The notes: generated by a model from the sequence alone, not told the origin. Shown: positions 34,452-45,795, counted from the stretch's first letter. The stretch: 64,000 bases of DNA from Pseudomonas berkeleyensis (GCF_014109765.1 NZ_CP059139.1:5477001-5541000), one strand, 5' to 3'. Numbers and translations are program-made.

Positions 34452-35330
34452 TCAGCCGCGCTGCAGCAGAAAATCGCTCACTCGCGCGGCGCTATCGGCG
34501 GGCTGCTCCTGCATGAAGCAGTGTCCACCCGGCACCACCTGCCCACGCACATGCGCATTGCTCGCGCACCAGCGCGCCACGGACTTGGCGACGAAGGGGT
34601 AAGTGCGCGCACCATGGATCACCTCGGTCGGCGTCGTCACCCTGGCCAACGACGGCCACAGGCGACGCGGGAAGGAGCCGAATATCTCGGCCTCGCGGCT
34701 CGGCCGGCACTTGAGTTCGACGCCGCCCTCCACATCCTTCAGCGCATGCTCGATATAGGCGTCGAAAGCTGCCTCGTCCCAGCCGCGGAACATGCCACGG
34801 CCATGCAACGCGGCATGTGCGCTGGCCCGATCCGACCATTGCCGACGGCGCTTCTGTGCCTTCTTCGCCATGCCGGTGCGCTGCGCCAGGCCAACCACGT
34901 CGGACAGCGCCATCACACCAATCATCGCCGGGCTGAACAGCACCGGGTCGAGCAGCACCGCGCGCTGGAACAGTTCGGGATGACGCGCCAGGATCAGGCT
35001 GGTGAGCACCCCGCCGAAGCTGTGGCCGAGGGCAAAACGTGGCACCTCGCCGAACTGTCCACGCTGGGTGTCAAAGGCCTCCACCGCCAGCTCGGCGCTG
35101 CGGTTCCAGCCATGGAAGCGGCCGCCATGATCGCTGTCGCCATGGCCCTGCACGTCGCACAACCAGAGATCGAAGTCCTCGGCCAGCAGGGCCAGCATCG
35201 GTGTGTAAACGCGTCCGCAATAGCCATTACCGTGCAGGAAATGCAGCAGCGGCTTGCCCGACGGCGGCGTGTGCCAGCCGCGCAGGGTGAAACCAGCAGA
35301 CGTGTCATAAGACCAGGGCAGCAGGTGCAT
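34452..35330 (-). CDS. Alpha/beta-fold hydrolase
   Basis: 292 aa from the ATG at 35330. The oxyanion region is LLHFLHGNGYCGRVYTPML, the nucleophile elbow GHSFGGVLTSL (Ser near residue 124), and a late histidine appears in VVPGGHCFMQEQPADSAARV. DVQGHGDSDHGGRFHGW resembles the cap-side motif of esterases and haloperoxidase-like enzymes. Substrate unknown. A leader of the same frame extends upstream to 35492 but has no ribosome-binding site and would add an implausible N-terminus. It is divergent from the DctB-type kinase with a 204-bp gap. Confidence 0.88.
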   Translation of the reverse strand: MHLLPWSYDTSAGFTLRGWHTPPSGKPLLHFLHGNGYCGRVYTPMLALLAEDFDLWLCDVQGHGDSDHGGRFHGWNRSAELAVEAFDTQRGQFGEVPRFALGHSFGGVLTSLILARHPELFQRAVLLDPVLFSPAMIGVMALSDVVGLAQRTGMAKKAQKRRRQWSDRASAHAALHGRGMFRGWDEAAFDAYIEHALKDVEGGVELKCRPSREAEIFGSFPRRLWPSLARVTTPTEVIHGARTYPFVAKSVARWCASNAHVRGQVVPGGHCFMQEQPADSAARVSDFLLQRG

Positions 35331-35534
35331 GAAGGTTATCCACAGCAACAGGGGCGCGGCGAGTTTACCAGTTGGCCGAGACGAACCGCAGATGGGCAGC
35401 AGCGTCGGATCGGGTAAGCTGGTCACCCCAACGTCGCGAGCGCCCGTCGTCATGCTGACCCTCGGCAATATGTTCCTCACCCTACTGCCCACACCTGTGG
35501 CGGCGGCCTGACATCATTACGCGACCGCCGACCG

Positions 35535-37294
35535 ATGCACACCCGCCTCCTGCGCCCCCTTGCACTGATCGCCCTGCTGCTCTGCGGCCTGGCGCTGTCG
35601 GTGTACCTGGCCGAACGACAGGCAGAACGCCTGCGCCTGCAAGAGGCGGGGCAGCAGGCACAGGAGCAGCTAGCCGCCTACGCCGGCACCCTGCAGACCC
35701 TGATCGACCGCTACCGCGCGCTGCCTGCCGTGCTGGCGCTCGACCCGGAACTCGAAGCCGCCTTGCAGCAGCCGCTGACGCCCGCCCTGCAACACCGCCT
35801 GAACCTCAAGCTGGAGGCCATCAACGCCTCTGCCCATTCCTCGACCTTGCAGCTGATGAACGCCGATGGCCTGGACATCGCTGCCAGCAACTGGCGGCTG
35901 CCAACCAGCTACGTCGGTCATGATTACAGCTTCCGTCCCTACTTCCTTGAGGCGCAGCGCCAGGACACCGGACGCTTCTACGCGGTCGGCGTGACCAGCG
36001 GTATTCCCGGCTACTTCCTGTCGCACGCGGTGCGCGATGGCAGCGGACGCTTTCTCGGTGCGGTGGTGGTGAAACTGGAATTCCCCGGCATCGAGCAGGC
36101 CTGGAGCCAGAGCCCGCACGTGCTGCTGGTCAGTGATCGCCACGGCATCACCTTCATCGCCAACCGCAGCGCCTGGCGTTATCGCGAGCTGCAACCGATC
36201 AGCGCCATGGTGCGCGAGACGCTGGCCAGCACTCGCCAATACGACAAGAAGCCGCTGACGCCTCTGCATTACCAGCAGCGCCCGACCCAGGCCGACAGTG
36301 GCCGCCTGGTACGCGTGGACAGCCCGGAACTGGCCGGCGACTACCTGTGGGAAACCCGTGAGCTGAGCAGCGAAGGCTGGACGCTGCACCTGCTGCGCGA
36401 TACCCGCAGCATCGTCGACAATACCCACGCGGCCGGCTTGGCCGCCGGCGGCGCCTGGGTGGCGGTATTCCTGCTGGGCCTGGTGCTGCAACAGCGCTGG
36501 CGTATCGCCCGCCTGCGTCAGCGCACCCGCGAGGAGCTGCAAGCGCTGGTCGAGCAGCGTACCGCTGACCTGCGCACCGCCCAGGAAAGTCTGGTTCAGG
36601 CCGCCAAGCTGGCCGCGCTGGGCCAGATGTCGGCAGCACTGGCCCACGAGATCAACCAGCCGCTGACGGCCCTGCAGGTGCACCTGACCACCTTGCGCAT
36701 GATCCTCGACGACGGCGAACTGGAAGAAGCACGCCAGTCCCTGCCCCGTCATGAAGAACTGCTGCAACGCATGGCGGCCCTAGCCGGACACCTGAAGACC
36801 TACGCCCGCAAGAGCCCCGGCGGGCTGCGCGAGACCCTGGAGCTGGGCGAGGTGCTGGACAAGGCCATGCAGTTGCTGGAACCGCGCCTGCGCGACGTGC
36901 CGGTGTCGATACACCGCGATCCGGCGCAGGGCGCCTGGGTCAGTGGCGACGCCATCCGCCTGGAGCAGGTGCTGGTGAACCTGCTGCGCAACGCGCTGGA
37001 CGCCATGCAAGGCTGCACCTCGCCACAGCTGCGAATCGACCTGACCCTGCGCGACGGGCACTGGTCGCTGAGCATCGCCGATAACGGTACCGGCATCGAA
37101 CCCGAGGCCCTGCCACAACTGTTCGACCCATTCTTCACCACCAAGCCAGTGGGCGATGGCCTGGGCCTCGGCCTGGCGGTGTCCTACGCCATCGTCCGTG
37201 AACTGGACGGCGACCTGCTGGCCGCCAACCGCGCCGAGGGTGGCGCCTGCTTCACCCTGCGCCTGCCTGCCACTGACGCCCCAGAGGAGCCCGC

Positions 37295-37298
<4 letters not shown>
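35535..37298 (+). CDS. DctB-type C4/C5-dicarboxylate sensor histidine kinase
   Basis: 587 aa. A first membrane helix (about 7-25), a periplasmic double-Cache sensor (about 45-290: YVGHDYSFRPYFLEAQRQDTGRFYAVGVTSGIPGYFLSHAV, the DctB-like ligand pocket), a second helix (about 300-318) and a coiled coil follow in order. The HisKA H-box is ALAHEINQPLTAL, and the HATPase has NLLRNALDAM, IADNGTGI and GDGLGLGLAVSYAI. It senses a dicarboxylate outside and phosphorylates the NtrC-type regulator whose start overlaps its stop (ATGA at 37295-37298). Because a KgtP-like transporter follows, the ligand may be 2-oxoglutarate. P. aeruginosa MifS/MifR is reported to control 2-oxoglutarate use through PA5530; this pair may be the counterpart. 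Confidence 0.92.
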
Positions 37299-38638
<1,340 letters not shown>

Positions 38639-38649
38639 ACCCGCGCCGT

Positions 38650-38698
38650 CTGGCAAGAATCCGCTAGGCCACGCCATCAGCTAGCAGAAATCTGCTAG
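38650..38698. promoter_or_regulatory. Tandem upstream activator sites for the DctD-type regulator
   Basis: A perfect 18-bp palindrome CTAGCAGAAATCTGCTAG is at 38681-38698. A related, less perfect copy CTGGCAAGAATCCGCTAG is at 38650-38667. The centres are 31 bp apart, about three helical turns. They lie about 60-100 bp upstream of the sigma-54 promoter, the usual enhancer position. Confidence 0.82.
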
Positions 38699-38751
38699 AT
38701 CCATTCCCCTGAATCTCACTGCAAGGCCCGTGGTACGGGCCTCTCGATCCA

Positions 38752-38767
38752 TGGCACAGCTTCTGCA
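38752..38767 (+). promoter_or_regulatory. Sigma-54 (-24/-12) promoter of kgtP
   Basis: TGGCACAGCTTCTGCA matches the consensus TGGCAC-N5-TTGCA with a single change (C for the first T of the -12 element). It is 61 bp ahead of the kgtP start codon and downstream of paired activator sites. Confidence 0.88.
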
Positions 38768-38828
38768 AAGGGGCCTGCCAGCGCATGTTCATGCGTACAA
38801 GAACAATGACGAGATCGAGGATCCCCTG

Positions 38829-40133
38829 ATGGAAAGCACCAGCACGCTGCCTGCCTCCGCGCCTACGCGCACCACGTCCCAACGCATCAAATCGATTTTC
38901 AGCGGCTCGGTCGGCAACCTGGTCGAGTGGTACGACTGGTATGTCTACGCCGCCTTCTCGCTGTACTTCGCCAAGGCCTTCTTCCCGCAAGGCGACCTGA
39001 CCGCCCAGCTTCTGAACACCGCCGCGATCTTCGCCGTGGGCTTCCTGATGCGCCCGATCGGCGGCTGGCTGATGGGCATCTACGCCGACCGCAAGGGGCG
39101 CAAGGCCGCCCTGTTGGCCTCGGTGCTGCTGATGTGCTTCGGCTCGCTGATCATCGCCCTGACCCCCAGCTACGAGACCATCGGCGTCGCCGCGCCCATC
39201 CTGCTGGTGATCGCCCGCCTGCTGCAGGGCCTGTCGGTCGGCGGCGAGTACGGCACCTCGGCCACTTACCTGTCAGAGATGGCGACCAAGGAGAACCGCG
39301 GTTTCTTCTCCAGCTTCCAGTACGTGACGCTGATCTCCGGTCAGCTCATCGCCCTGGCCGTGCTGATCGTCCTGCAGCAGACCCTGACCGTCGAACAGCT
39401 GGAAACCTGGGGCTGGCGCGTACCCTTCGTGATCGGTGCACTGTGCGCCGTCGTGGCCATGTACCTGCGCCGCGGCATGGAGGAGACCGACTCGTTCAAG
39501 AAGACCGAGGCGCCGAAGGAAAACATCATGCGCACCCTGCTGCGCCATCCCAAGGAGCTGCTCACCGTGGTCGGCCTGACCATGGGCGGTACCCTGGCCT
39601 TCTACACCTACACCACCTACATGCAGAAGTACCTGGTCAACACCGTGGGCATGAGCAAGAACGACTCGACCATGATCTCGGCGGCCACGCTGTTCCTGTT
39701 CATGCTGCTGCAGCCGCTGGTCGGCGCGCTGTCCGACAAGATCGGCCGGCGCCCGATCCTGATCGCCTTCGGCGTGCTGGGTACGCTGTTCACCTACCCG
39801 ATCCTGACCACCCTGCACACCGTGCAGACCTGGTGGGGTGCGTTCTTCCTGATCATGGCGGCGCTGATCATCGTCAGCGGCTACACCTCGATCAACGCCG
39901 TGGTGAAAGCCGAGCTGTTCCCTACCGAGATCCGCGCTCTGGGCGTCGGCCTGCCGTACGCGCTGACCGTATCGATCTTCGGCGGTACCGCCGAGTACGT
40001 GGCGCTGTGGTTCAAGAGCGTCGGCCTGGAAAGCGGCTTCTATTGGTACGTGACCGGCTGCATCGCCTGCTCGCTGCTGGTGTACGTCACCATGAAGGAC
40101 ACCCGCACCCACTCGCGGATCACCACCGACTGA
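38829..40133 (+). CDS. kgtP: MFS 2-oxoglutarate/dicarboxylate:H+ symporter KgtP
   Basis: 434 aa from the ATG at 38829 (GAGG eight bases upstream). Twelve membrane helices in the metabolite:H+ symporter branch of the major facilitator superfamily. It is strongly similar to E. coli KgtP along its length: GNLVEWYDWYVYAAFSLYFAKAFFP, GFLMRPIGGWLMGIYADRKGRK, ARLLQGLSVGGEYGTSATYLSEMA, TYMQKYLVNTVGM, QPLVGALSDKIGRR, AELFPTEIRALGVGLPYA, GGTAEYVALWFKS. It imports 2-oxoglutarate or a related C5/C4 dicarboxylate with protons across the inner membrane. The sigma-54 promoter and activator sites ahead of it tie it to the neighbouring sensor/regulator pair. Confidence 0.92.
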   Translation: MESTSTLPASAPTRTTSQRIKSIFSGSVGNLVEWYDWYVYAAFSLYFAKAFFPQGDLTAQLLNTAAIFAVGFLMRPIGGWLMGIYADRKGRKAALLASVLLMCFGSLIIALTPSYETIGVAAPILLVIARLLQGLSVGGEYGTSATYLSEMATKENRGFFSSFQYVTLISGQLIALAVLIVLQQTLTVEQLETWGWRVPFVIGALCAVVAMYLRRGMEETDSFKKTEAPKENIMRTLLRHPKELLTVVGLTMGGTLAFYTYTTYMQKYLVNTVGMSKNDSTMISAATLFLFMLLQPLVGALSDKIGRRPILIAFGVLGTLFTYPILTTLHTVQTWWGAFFLIMAALIIVSGYTSINAVVKAELFPTEIRALGVGLPYALTVSIFGGTAEYVALWFKSVGLESGFYWYVTGCIACSLLVYVTMKDTRTHSRITTD

Positions 40134-40162
40134 GCGCTGGCGGGCGCCACCCCGGCGCCCGC

Positions 40163-41128
40163 CTACAGCCGACAGGCCGCCATATCGGCGCGCAGGGCCG
40201 CTTCGTCCTGCGCTGCGGCGAAGATCAGCTCCAGCCGTGAATCCTTGCGCCATTCGCTCGGGCTCCAGGCCTGTAGCGCCTGCCCCTGCAAGGCATTCAG
40301 CGAGCGCCAGCCTTCGGCGCCGTGCAGCACGGCCTTGGCCCTGCGCCAATCCATGCGCTGCAGCCACTGGCTGATGAGCGCGAGATCGAAACGCTGGCTC
40401 GGGTGCCAGCGCCAGCCAATGCTCCAGCCCTCGGCTTGATCCTGCACCAGGCAGATCGGCTCGGCGGCATTGCGCCAGATCTGCGCCAGACCGGGCGTGG
40501 CTGTGGGTAACTCGGCGCTCACGTCGATTGGCGAAGCCTGCGCCGCCAGGCCCGGCAACAGTGCCAGGTCGAGCTGCCCCTGTTCCGTCCAGTGCAGCGG
40601 CACGGGGGGCAGATCCTCGGCAATTCGCGCCCGGCTCGCATCGTCCAGCCCTTCACTCTTGTTCAGCAGCAACAGGCCAGCGTCATCCAGCGCCTGACGC
40701 TGCACATCAGACAGCGGCTGACCGCTGGCCAACGCGGCAGCATCCAGCACCATCAGCGCCGGCTGCACGGCCAGCACGCCGCGCCAGGGCGGCTGACGCA
40801 ACTGCTCCAGCAACTGCGCCGGATGGCCCAGGCCGGACGGTTCGATCAGCAGGCGATCCGGTTTGACTTTACGCAACAGACGCCCGAGGCCAACCTGAAA
40901 CGGCGCACCGTTGACGCAGCACAGGCAACCACCTGCGACCTCGGCCAGGGCGATACCGTCTTCGCCGCGCTCGAGCAGGGCCGCGTCCAGGCCGATCTGG
41001 CCGAACTCGTTGATCAGCACCGCCCAGCGCTCGTGCGCCGGTTTCTGCGCCAACAGGTGGCGGATCAGGCTGGTCTTGCCGGCACCCAGCGGGCCGGCGA
41101 TGAGGTGGGTGGGGATTTGACTGAGCAT
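40163..41128 (-). CDS. CobW/COG0523 GTPase, putative zinc metallochaperone
   Basis: 321 aa from the ATG at 41128. Walker A is GPLGAGKTSLIRHLL, the metal-binding CxCC motif appears as GGCLCC, and NKSEGLDD is the NKxD-type GTP-base motif. The C-terminal CobW_C-like region is short (about 230-321). COG0523 GTPases bind zinc or other metals and are thought to feed target enzymes under metal limitation. It begins the set found in P. aeruginosa PA5532-PA5541, a zinc-starvation cluster, but no Zur box is visible just ahead of this gene. It converges on kgtP. Confidence 0.88.
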   Translation of the reverse strand: MLSQIPTHLIAGPLGAGKTSLIRHLLAQKPAHERWAVLINEFGQIGLDAALLERGEDGIALAEVAGGCLCCVNGAPFQVGLGRLLRKVKPDRLLIEPSGLGHPAQLLEQLRQPPWRGVLAVQPALMVLDAAALASGQPLSDVQRQALDDAGLLLLNKSEGLDDASRARIAEDLPPVPLHWTEQGQLDLALLPGLAAQASPIDVSAELPTATPGLAQIWRNAAEPICLVQDQAEGWSIGWRWHPSQRFDLALISQWLQRMDWRRAKAVLHGAEGWRSLNALQGQALQAWSPSEWRKDSRLELIFAAAQDEAALRADMAACRL

Positions 41129-41223
41129 GGGTTTATGGTCGGTGGTTCGCCAGACAAGTGCCAGCACAGACTGCGATTAAGCAGCATGTTAGATTCGCCG
41201 GCAGTTTTTCGGGAGTCGAAACG

Positions 41224-41574
41224 ATGCGTGCATGGCTGTTGCTGTTCTCTCTGCTACCGGGCTTGGCCCTGGCCGAAGCCTGCGTGGTGCATAGCCAGGC
41301 CGAACGCCTGGACGTGAAGGTCTGCCAGGAGAATCGCAACATCCCCGCCACGCTGTTCCGCGACGGCTTCTGCCAGCCGCAGCTGCAAGGGCAGACGGTC
41401 GAGGTGGAGTTCGTCGAGCAGTGCCCGCAGGGCGCCTACGGCGTCTGCCAGAACGCAAGGGCCGGCAGCGACCTGTACCTGCAGGACATCCACTACTACG
41501 GCGCGGCCAGCGACGCGCTGTACCTGGAGCCGGCCTGCACCAGCCAGTATCAGGGCACGTGGATCAAACCCTGA
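41224..41574 (+). CDS. Small exported six-cysteine protein
   Basis: 116 aa from the ATG at 41224. The signal peptide is RAWLLLFSLLPGLALA, followed by EACVVHSQAERLDVKVCQENRNIP. The mature part has six cysteines (in EAC, VKVC, GFC, EQC, GVC, PAC), likely three disulfides in the periplasm. Homologues sit in the same position in other Pseudomonas (PA5533-like, from memory) and are sometimes mislabelled as an NADH:ubiquinone oxidoreductase. No catalytic motif is seen. Its position between two CobW-type GTPases suggests a link with zinc limitation. Confidence 0.78.
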   Translation: MRAWLLLFSLLPGLALAEACVVHSQAERLDVKVCQENRNIPATLFRDGFCQPQLQGQTVEVEFVEQCPQGAYGVCQNARAGSDLYLQDIHYYGAASDALYLEPACTSQYQGTWIKP

Positions 41575-41583
41575 GCCGGGTGA

Positions 41584-41635
41584 TGTAGGGCGGGTGCAAC
41601 CCGCCATTCCCTGCTTAGCGGGTTGCACCCGTCCC
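41584..41635. repeat. Palindromic repeat, GTAGGGCGGGTGCAACCCGC type
   Basis: GTAGGGCGGGTGCAACCCGC is paired with GCGGGTTGCACCCGTCC across a short spacer, starting ten bases after the stop of the six-cysteine gene. Confidence 0.75.
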
Positions 41636-41639
41636 ACGC

Positions 41640-41783
41640 GGAAACGCAACAACCCTGACATCAAAACGTCACCCAATGAGCGCTTAATGGAAACGGGTAC
41701 CTCACATGACCCGCATGTCGAATCACGCCTCGACATGATCTCTTGGTGCTTAAGGCCGGGGCAGTCGCTCCGGCCTATTTTTT
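41640..41783 (+). ncRNA. Candidate small RNA or structured 3' UTR
   Basis: Two successive hairpins on the plus strand, the second ending in a U-run. No promoter hexamers are evident upstream, so it may be processed from the transcript of the six-cysteine gene. The 5' end is approximate. I do not recognise it as a known Pseudomonas small RNA. Confidence 0.3.
41753..41783 (+). terminator. Intrinsic terminator
   Basis: Arms AGGCCGG (41753-41759) and CCGGCCT (41770-41776), then ATTTTTT. There is no T-run on the opposite strand, so it acts on plus-strand transcription. Confidence 0.8.
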
Positions 41784-41801
41784 AAGGGCTTGCCGCTATC
41801 C

Positions 41802-41864
41802 GTAGGGTGCGCTGTGCGCACCGCGAATACCGCGGTGTTTGTCGGTGCGCACAGCGCACCCTAC
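41802..41864. repeat. Palindromic repeat, GTAGGGTGCGC type
   Basis: Arms GTAGGGTGCGCTGTGCGCACC and its near-complement GGTGCGCACAGCGCACCCTAC around a short internal palindrome (TACCGCGGTG). It is the best-conserved copy in the window and lies just past the stop of the DUF1826 gene. Confidence 0.85.
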
Positions 41865-41890
41865 GGAGAACCACCAGCCAACGCTCTCGC

Positions 41891-42534
41891 TCAAGCCAAC
41901 CAATCCAGGGTCAGCAGCAAGCGTCGCTGTCCGGCCGGCGGCTGCGGCGAGCGGTGGATCAACCCGCGTCCCTCATTGCCGTGCCATTTCTCGCCCTTGG
42001 CCAGCGCAACATGGCCGGCCTCCAGGCGCTGGATCAACGCCTCGTCCTGCGGCTCTGCCCCGGGTTGGCCGAACTTGCTGCGCGGCATCACGCCCTCCTC
42101 CAGCCAGTCGCTACCCACGCCGGCATAGCTGGTAATCAACCGCAGCGGCACATGGTCGACGTGAAAGCGCGGGCACATGGCCTTGTCCAGCGCACGCAAG
42201 CGCAGGCCGATGCGCCGCGCATCGAGCAGGCAGGCATAGGCGCGCACCAGCCAGGCCACGTCGGCGAGAAAGGCCGCCTGGCCCGGCAGGTCGGCGTACT
42301 GCGCCACCAGACCGGCAAGATTCGGCTCGCTGTCGGCCTGCGCCAGCTCCAGGGTCATGGACTGCGCCAGCGGCTCGCCCTGGATCAGCAGCGCTTCGGC
42401 GAAATCGGCGATCTGCGCCGGCAGGCGACGCTGCCAGACGGCCAGGTTGACGTCGTCGTGCAGCACCTCACCGAGCACCTGGATATCCTCGGCCAGTGCC
42501 TGGCGCGGCGGCGCCGGCAGTTTGAGCGCGTACA

Positions 42535-42535
<1 letters not shown>
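41891..42535 (-). CDS. DUF1826 protein of the zinc-limitation cluster
   Basis: 214 aa. The ATG overlaps the stop of zigA by one base (TGATG), so it is translationally coupled. Conserved stretches are CPRFHVDHVPLRLITSYAGVGSDWL and HVALAKGEKWHGNEGRGLIHRSP; the H-x-D and further histidines look like metal ligands of a dioxygenase-like cupin fold, but this is inference. DUF1826 genes are repeatedly found beside COG0523 GTPases in Zur-controlled operons. Last gene of the dksA2-zigA-DUF1826 minus-strand operon. Confidence 0.87.
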
Positions 42536-43743
<1,208 letters not shown>

Positions 43744-43757
43744 GGGGTGCTCCTCGT

Positions 43758-44180
43758 TCAGTCACGGTCACGCTGATGTTTTTCGCGCTGCTCCTGACGC
43801 TCCTTGGCTTCGATGCACAGGGTCGCGGTCGGGCGCAGCAGCAGGCGCTTGAGGCCGATGGGCTCGCCGGTCTCGGCGCACCAGCCGTATTCGCCACGCG
43901 CCAGGCGTTCGAGCGCCTGGTCGATCTTGTCCAGCAGCTTCTTTTCCCGCTCCAGCAGGCGTAGCTGCCATTGCCGCTGTTCCTCGGCGGCGCCGATATC
44001 GGCCACGTCGCTGCTGGTATCGGGTTGGCGCAGCTCGGTGAATTCCTCGTCGATGCGCACCTGCAACTCGGCACGCTGGGCCAGCAGCAGCTCACGGAAG
44101 AACTGCTGCTGGACATCGTTCATGTAGTCATCGGCTGGCTGGGCCAGCAGCTCGGCTTCGGTGGTCGCGGTCAGGGTCAT
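43758..44180 (-). CDS. dksA2: Zinc-independent DksA paralogue DksA2
   Basis: 140 aa with the DksA coiled coil (about 25-105) and the DxxDxA-type tip seen as [12 protein letters not shown]. The zinc-finger region reads [18 protein letters not shown] and [10 protein letters not shown]: the usual four cysteines are reduced to two (C-x2-T and C-x2-A). This is the signature of DksA2, which binds the RNA polymerase secondary channel and replaces DksA in the stringent response when zinc is short. First gene of the minus-strand operon, divergent from folE2, with a Zur-box-like palindrome in the 71-bp gap. Confidence 0.94.
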   Translation of the reverse strand: MTLTATTEAELLAQPADDYMNDVQQQFFRELLLAQRAELQVRIDEEFTELRQPDTSSDVADIGAAEEQRQWQLRLLEREKKLLDKIDQALERLARGEYGWCAETGEPIGLKRLLLRPTATLCIEAKERQEQREKHQRDRD

Positions 44181-44202
44181 GGCAAATCGGCTAGCTTGTT
44201 TT

Positions 44203-44223
44203 AATTGTTATAACATAACATTT
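44203..44223. promoter_or_regulatory. Probable Zur box between dksA2 and folE2
   Basis: Core GTTATA-A-CATAAC at 44207-44219, one base from the perfect GTTATA-N-TATAAC of the gammaproteobacterial Zur consensus, with partly matching AA..T/A..TT flanks. It sits in the AT-rich divergent promoter region and could repress both operons when zinc is sufficient. Confidence 0.85.
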
Positions 44224-44251
44224 ATTTCTGACAGCTACCCACGGATTTGCG

Positions 44252-45142
44252 ATGAACGACCAGCCCCTGCCGGATATTGCCGCCCAAGCCACCCATCACG
44301 ACCTGCCGCTGGACTGGGTCGGCATGGCCGGCATCGCCCTGCCCATTCGCCTGGCGGACGCCGCCGTGACAGCCACTGCCGACATCGGCGTGAGCCTCGA
44401 TGATGCCGGCGCACGCGGTATCCACATGTCGCGCCTGTACCTGGCAGCGCAGCGCCTGGTGCATCAGGAATTGAACGTACCGGCGATGCTGCAGGTGCTG
44501 GACGACTGTCTGAGCAGCCACCAGGAACTGTCCGACAGCGCCACCCTGAGCCTGCGCGGCGAGGTACCGCTCAAACGTCCGGCGCTGGTCAGCCCGCTGC
44601 ACGGCTGGAAGACCTACCCCTTCGAACTGCACGCCAGACAGGACGGTCGTGGCGTGAACATCGAGCTGCAGGTCGAGGTTGCCTACTCGTCCACCTGCCC
44701 GTGCTCAGCGGCGTTGGCGCGGCAGTTGATCCAGCAGCGCTTCGCCGAAACCTTCGCGACGCAGCCCATGGACTACCTGGAGGTGCTCGACTGGCTCGGC
44801 TCGACCCAGGGCATCGTCGCCACGCCGCACAGCCAGCGCAGCATGGCAACCCTGCGAGTACGCCTGGCGCCAGGCTGCGTCGACCTGCCGCTACTGGCGT
44901 TTATCGAGAGCGCCGAGCAGGCCCTCGGTACACCGGTGCAGACGGCAGTGAAGCGCGCCGACGAACAGGCCTTCGCCCTGGCCAACGGACAGAACCTGAT
45001 GTTCTGCGAGGACGCCGCACGCCGCCTGCACCGCGCCCTGCGCCAGTTACCACAAGCCAGTGCCTTCCGCCTCAAGGTCGTCCATGCGGAGAGCCTGCAC
45101 GCCCACGACGCGGTGGCGCAAAGCCGCTGGAACTGGAACTGA
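44252..45142 (+). CDS. folE2: GTP cyclohydrolase FolE2 (zinc-independent)
   Basis: 296 aa, the usual FolE2 (COG1469) length. It shows [30 protein letters not shown] GIHMSRLYL, and the catalytic/metal cysteine in [17 protein letters not shown]. Converts GTP to 7,8-dihydroneopterin triphosphate, the first step of folate synthesis, using metals other than zinc, and so backs up zinc-dependent FolE. It heads the plus-strand operon folE2-hisI-yidD-gamma-CA-pyrQ, whose genes overlap or nearly touch, and is preceded by the Zur-box-like site. Confidence 0.95.
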   Translation: MNDQPLPDIAAQATHHDLPLDWVGMAGIALPIRLADAAVTATADIGVSLDDAGARGIHMSRLYLAAQRLVHQELNVPAMLQVLDDCLSSHQELSDSATLSLRGEVPLKRPALVSPLHGWKTYPFELHARQDGRGVNIELQVEVAYSSTCPCSAALARQLIQQRFAETFATQPMDYLEVLDWLGSTQGIVATPHSQRSMATLRVRLAPGCVDLPLLAFIESAEQALGTPVQTAVKRADEQAFALANGQNLMFCEDAARRLHRALRQLPQASAFRLKVVHAESLHAHDAVAQSRWNWN

Positions 45143-45145
45143 GCC

Positions 45146-45565
45146 ATGACTGCCGAGGCTTTCTGGTTGCAGCTGGAATCCGCCGAAGCCGGCCACGCCG
45201 TGACGATGAGCGAGGCCCTGGACGCCATCGCCTGGAACGACGCCGGGCTGATCCCGGTGATCGCCCAGCGCCACGACAGCGGCGAGGTGCTGATGCTGGC
45301 CTGGATGAATCGCAGCGCATTGCAGGAAACCCTGGCCAGCGGTCAGGTCTGCTACTGGTCGCGTTCGCGCCAGCAACTGTGGCGCAAGGGCGAAACCAGC
45401 GGCTATCGCCAGCGCCTGCTCAGCGCGCACCTCGATTGCGACGGCGACGCCCTGCTGCTCAAGGTCGAGCAGCTCGGCCCGGCCTGCCACACCGGCCGGC
45501 CCAATTGCTTCTACAACGACCTCGGCAGCGAGCAGCTGCGCGTGGCCGTGAGCCACCCGGCATGA
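45146..45565 (+). CDS. hisI: Phosphoribosyl-AMP cyclohydrolase paralogue (HisI type)
   Basis: 139 aa, three bases after folE2. Single HisI domain: [46 protein letters not shown] and [30 protein letters not shown]. The enzyme opens the adenine ring of phosphoribosyl-AMP in histidine synthesis. The magnesium-type DxDxD (DCDGD) and all three cysteines known as zinc ligands in HisI are kept, so the protein does not look zinc-free. A second hisI should exist in the his region of the genome. Its place in a Zur-type operon suggests a version with better zinc retention or altered metal use. Confidence 0.92.
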   Translation: MTAEAFWLQLESAEAGHAVTMSEALDAIAWNDAGLIPVIAQRHDSGEVLMLAWMNRSALQETLASGQVCYWSRSRQQLWRKGETSGYRQRLLSAHLDCDGDALLLKVEQLGPACHTGRPNCFYNDLGSEQLRVAVSHPA

Positions 45566-45795
45566 AGCGCCTGGCCATCGCCCTGGTGCACGTCTACCAG
45601 TACCTGATCAGCCCGCTGCTCGGGCCGCGCTGCCGCTTTCACCCCAGTTGCTCGCACTACGCCGTCGAGGCGCTGAACCAGCACGGCCTGCTGCGCGGCC
45701 TGTGGCTGAGCCTACGCCGGTTGCTGCGCTGTCATCCCTGGCATCCGGGCGGCTACGACCCGGTGCCCGACCTCTCGCCCAAGGAGCGACCATGA
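45562..45795 (+). CDS. yidD: YidD-family membrane protein insertion factor (paralogue)
   Basis: 77 aa; ATG overlaps the hisI stop by four bases. Matches YidD closely: [60 protein letters not shown]. Three conserved cysteines (CRFHPSC, LLRC) and histidines resemble a metal site. The housekeeping yidD normally lies between rnpA and yidC, so this should be a second copy recruited to the zinc-limitation operon. Peripheral inner-membrane protein with an N-terminal amphipathic helix. Confidence 0.92.
   Translation: MKRLAIALVHVYQYLISPLLGPRCRFHPSCSHYAVEALNQHGLLRGLWLSLRRLLRCHPWHPGGYDPVPDLSPKERP

Larger units (their letters stand above)
41575..41890. other. 316-base intergenic stretch with two repeats and a hairpin-terminator element
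   Basis: It holds the repeats at 41584-41635 and 41802-41864 and, between them, about 110 bases that belong to neither. These contain an 8-bp stem (CATGTCGA at 41714-41721, TCGACATG at 41730-41737) and an intrinsic terminator. A 32-codon frame (41687-41785) runs through it and through the terminator, so coding is unlikely. Confidence 0.6.

Noticed and set aside
41687-41785. 32-codon frame METGTSHDPHV... as a small peptide gene
   Set aside because: It runs through the hairpin and terminator and lacks a ribosome-binding site, so RNA structure is the better explanation.
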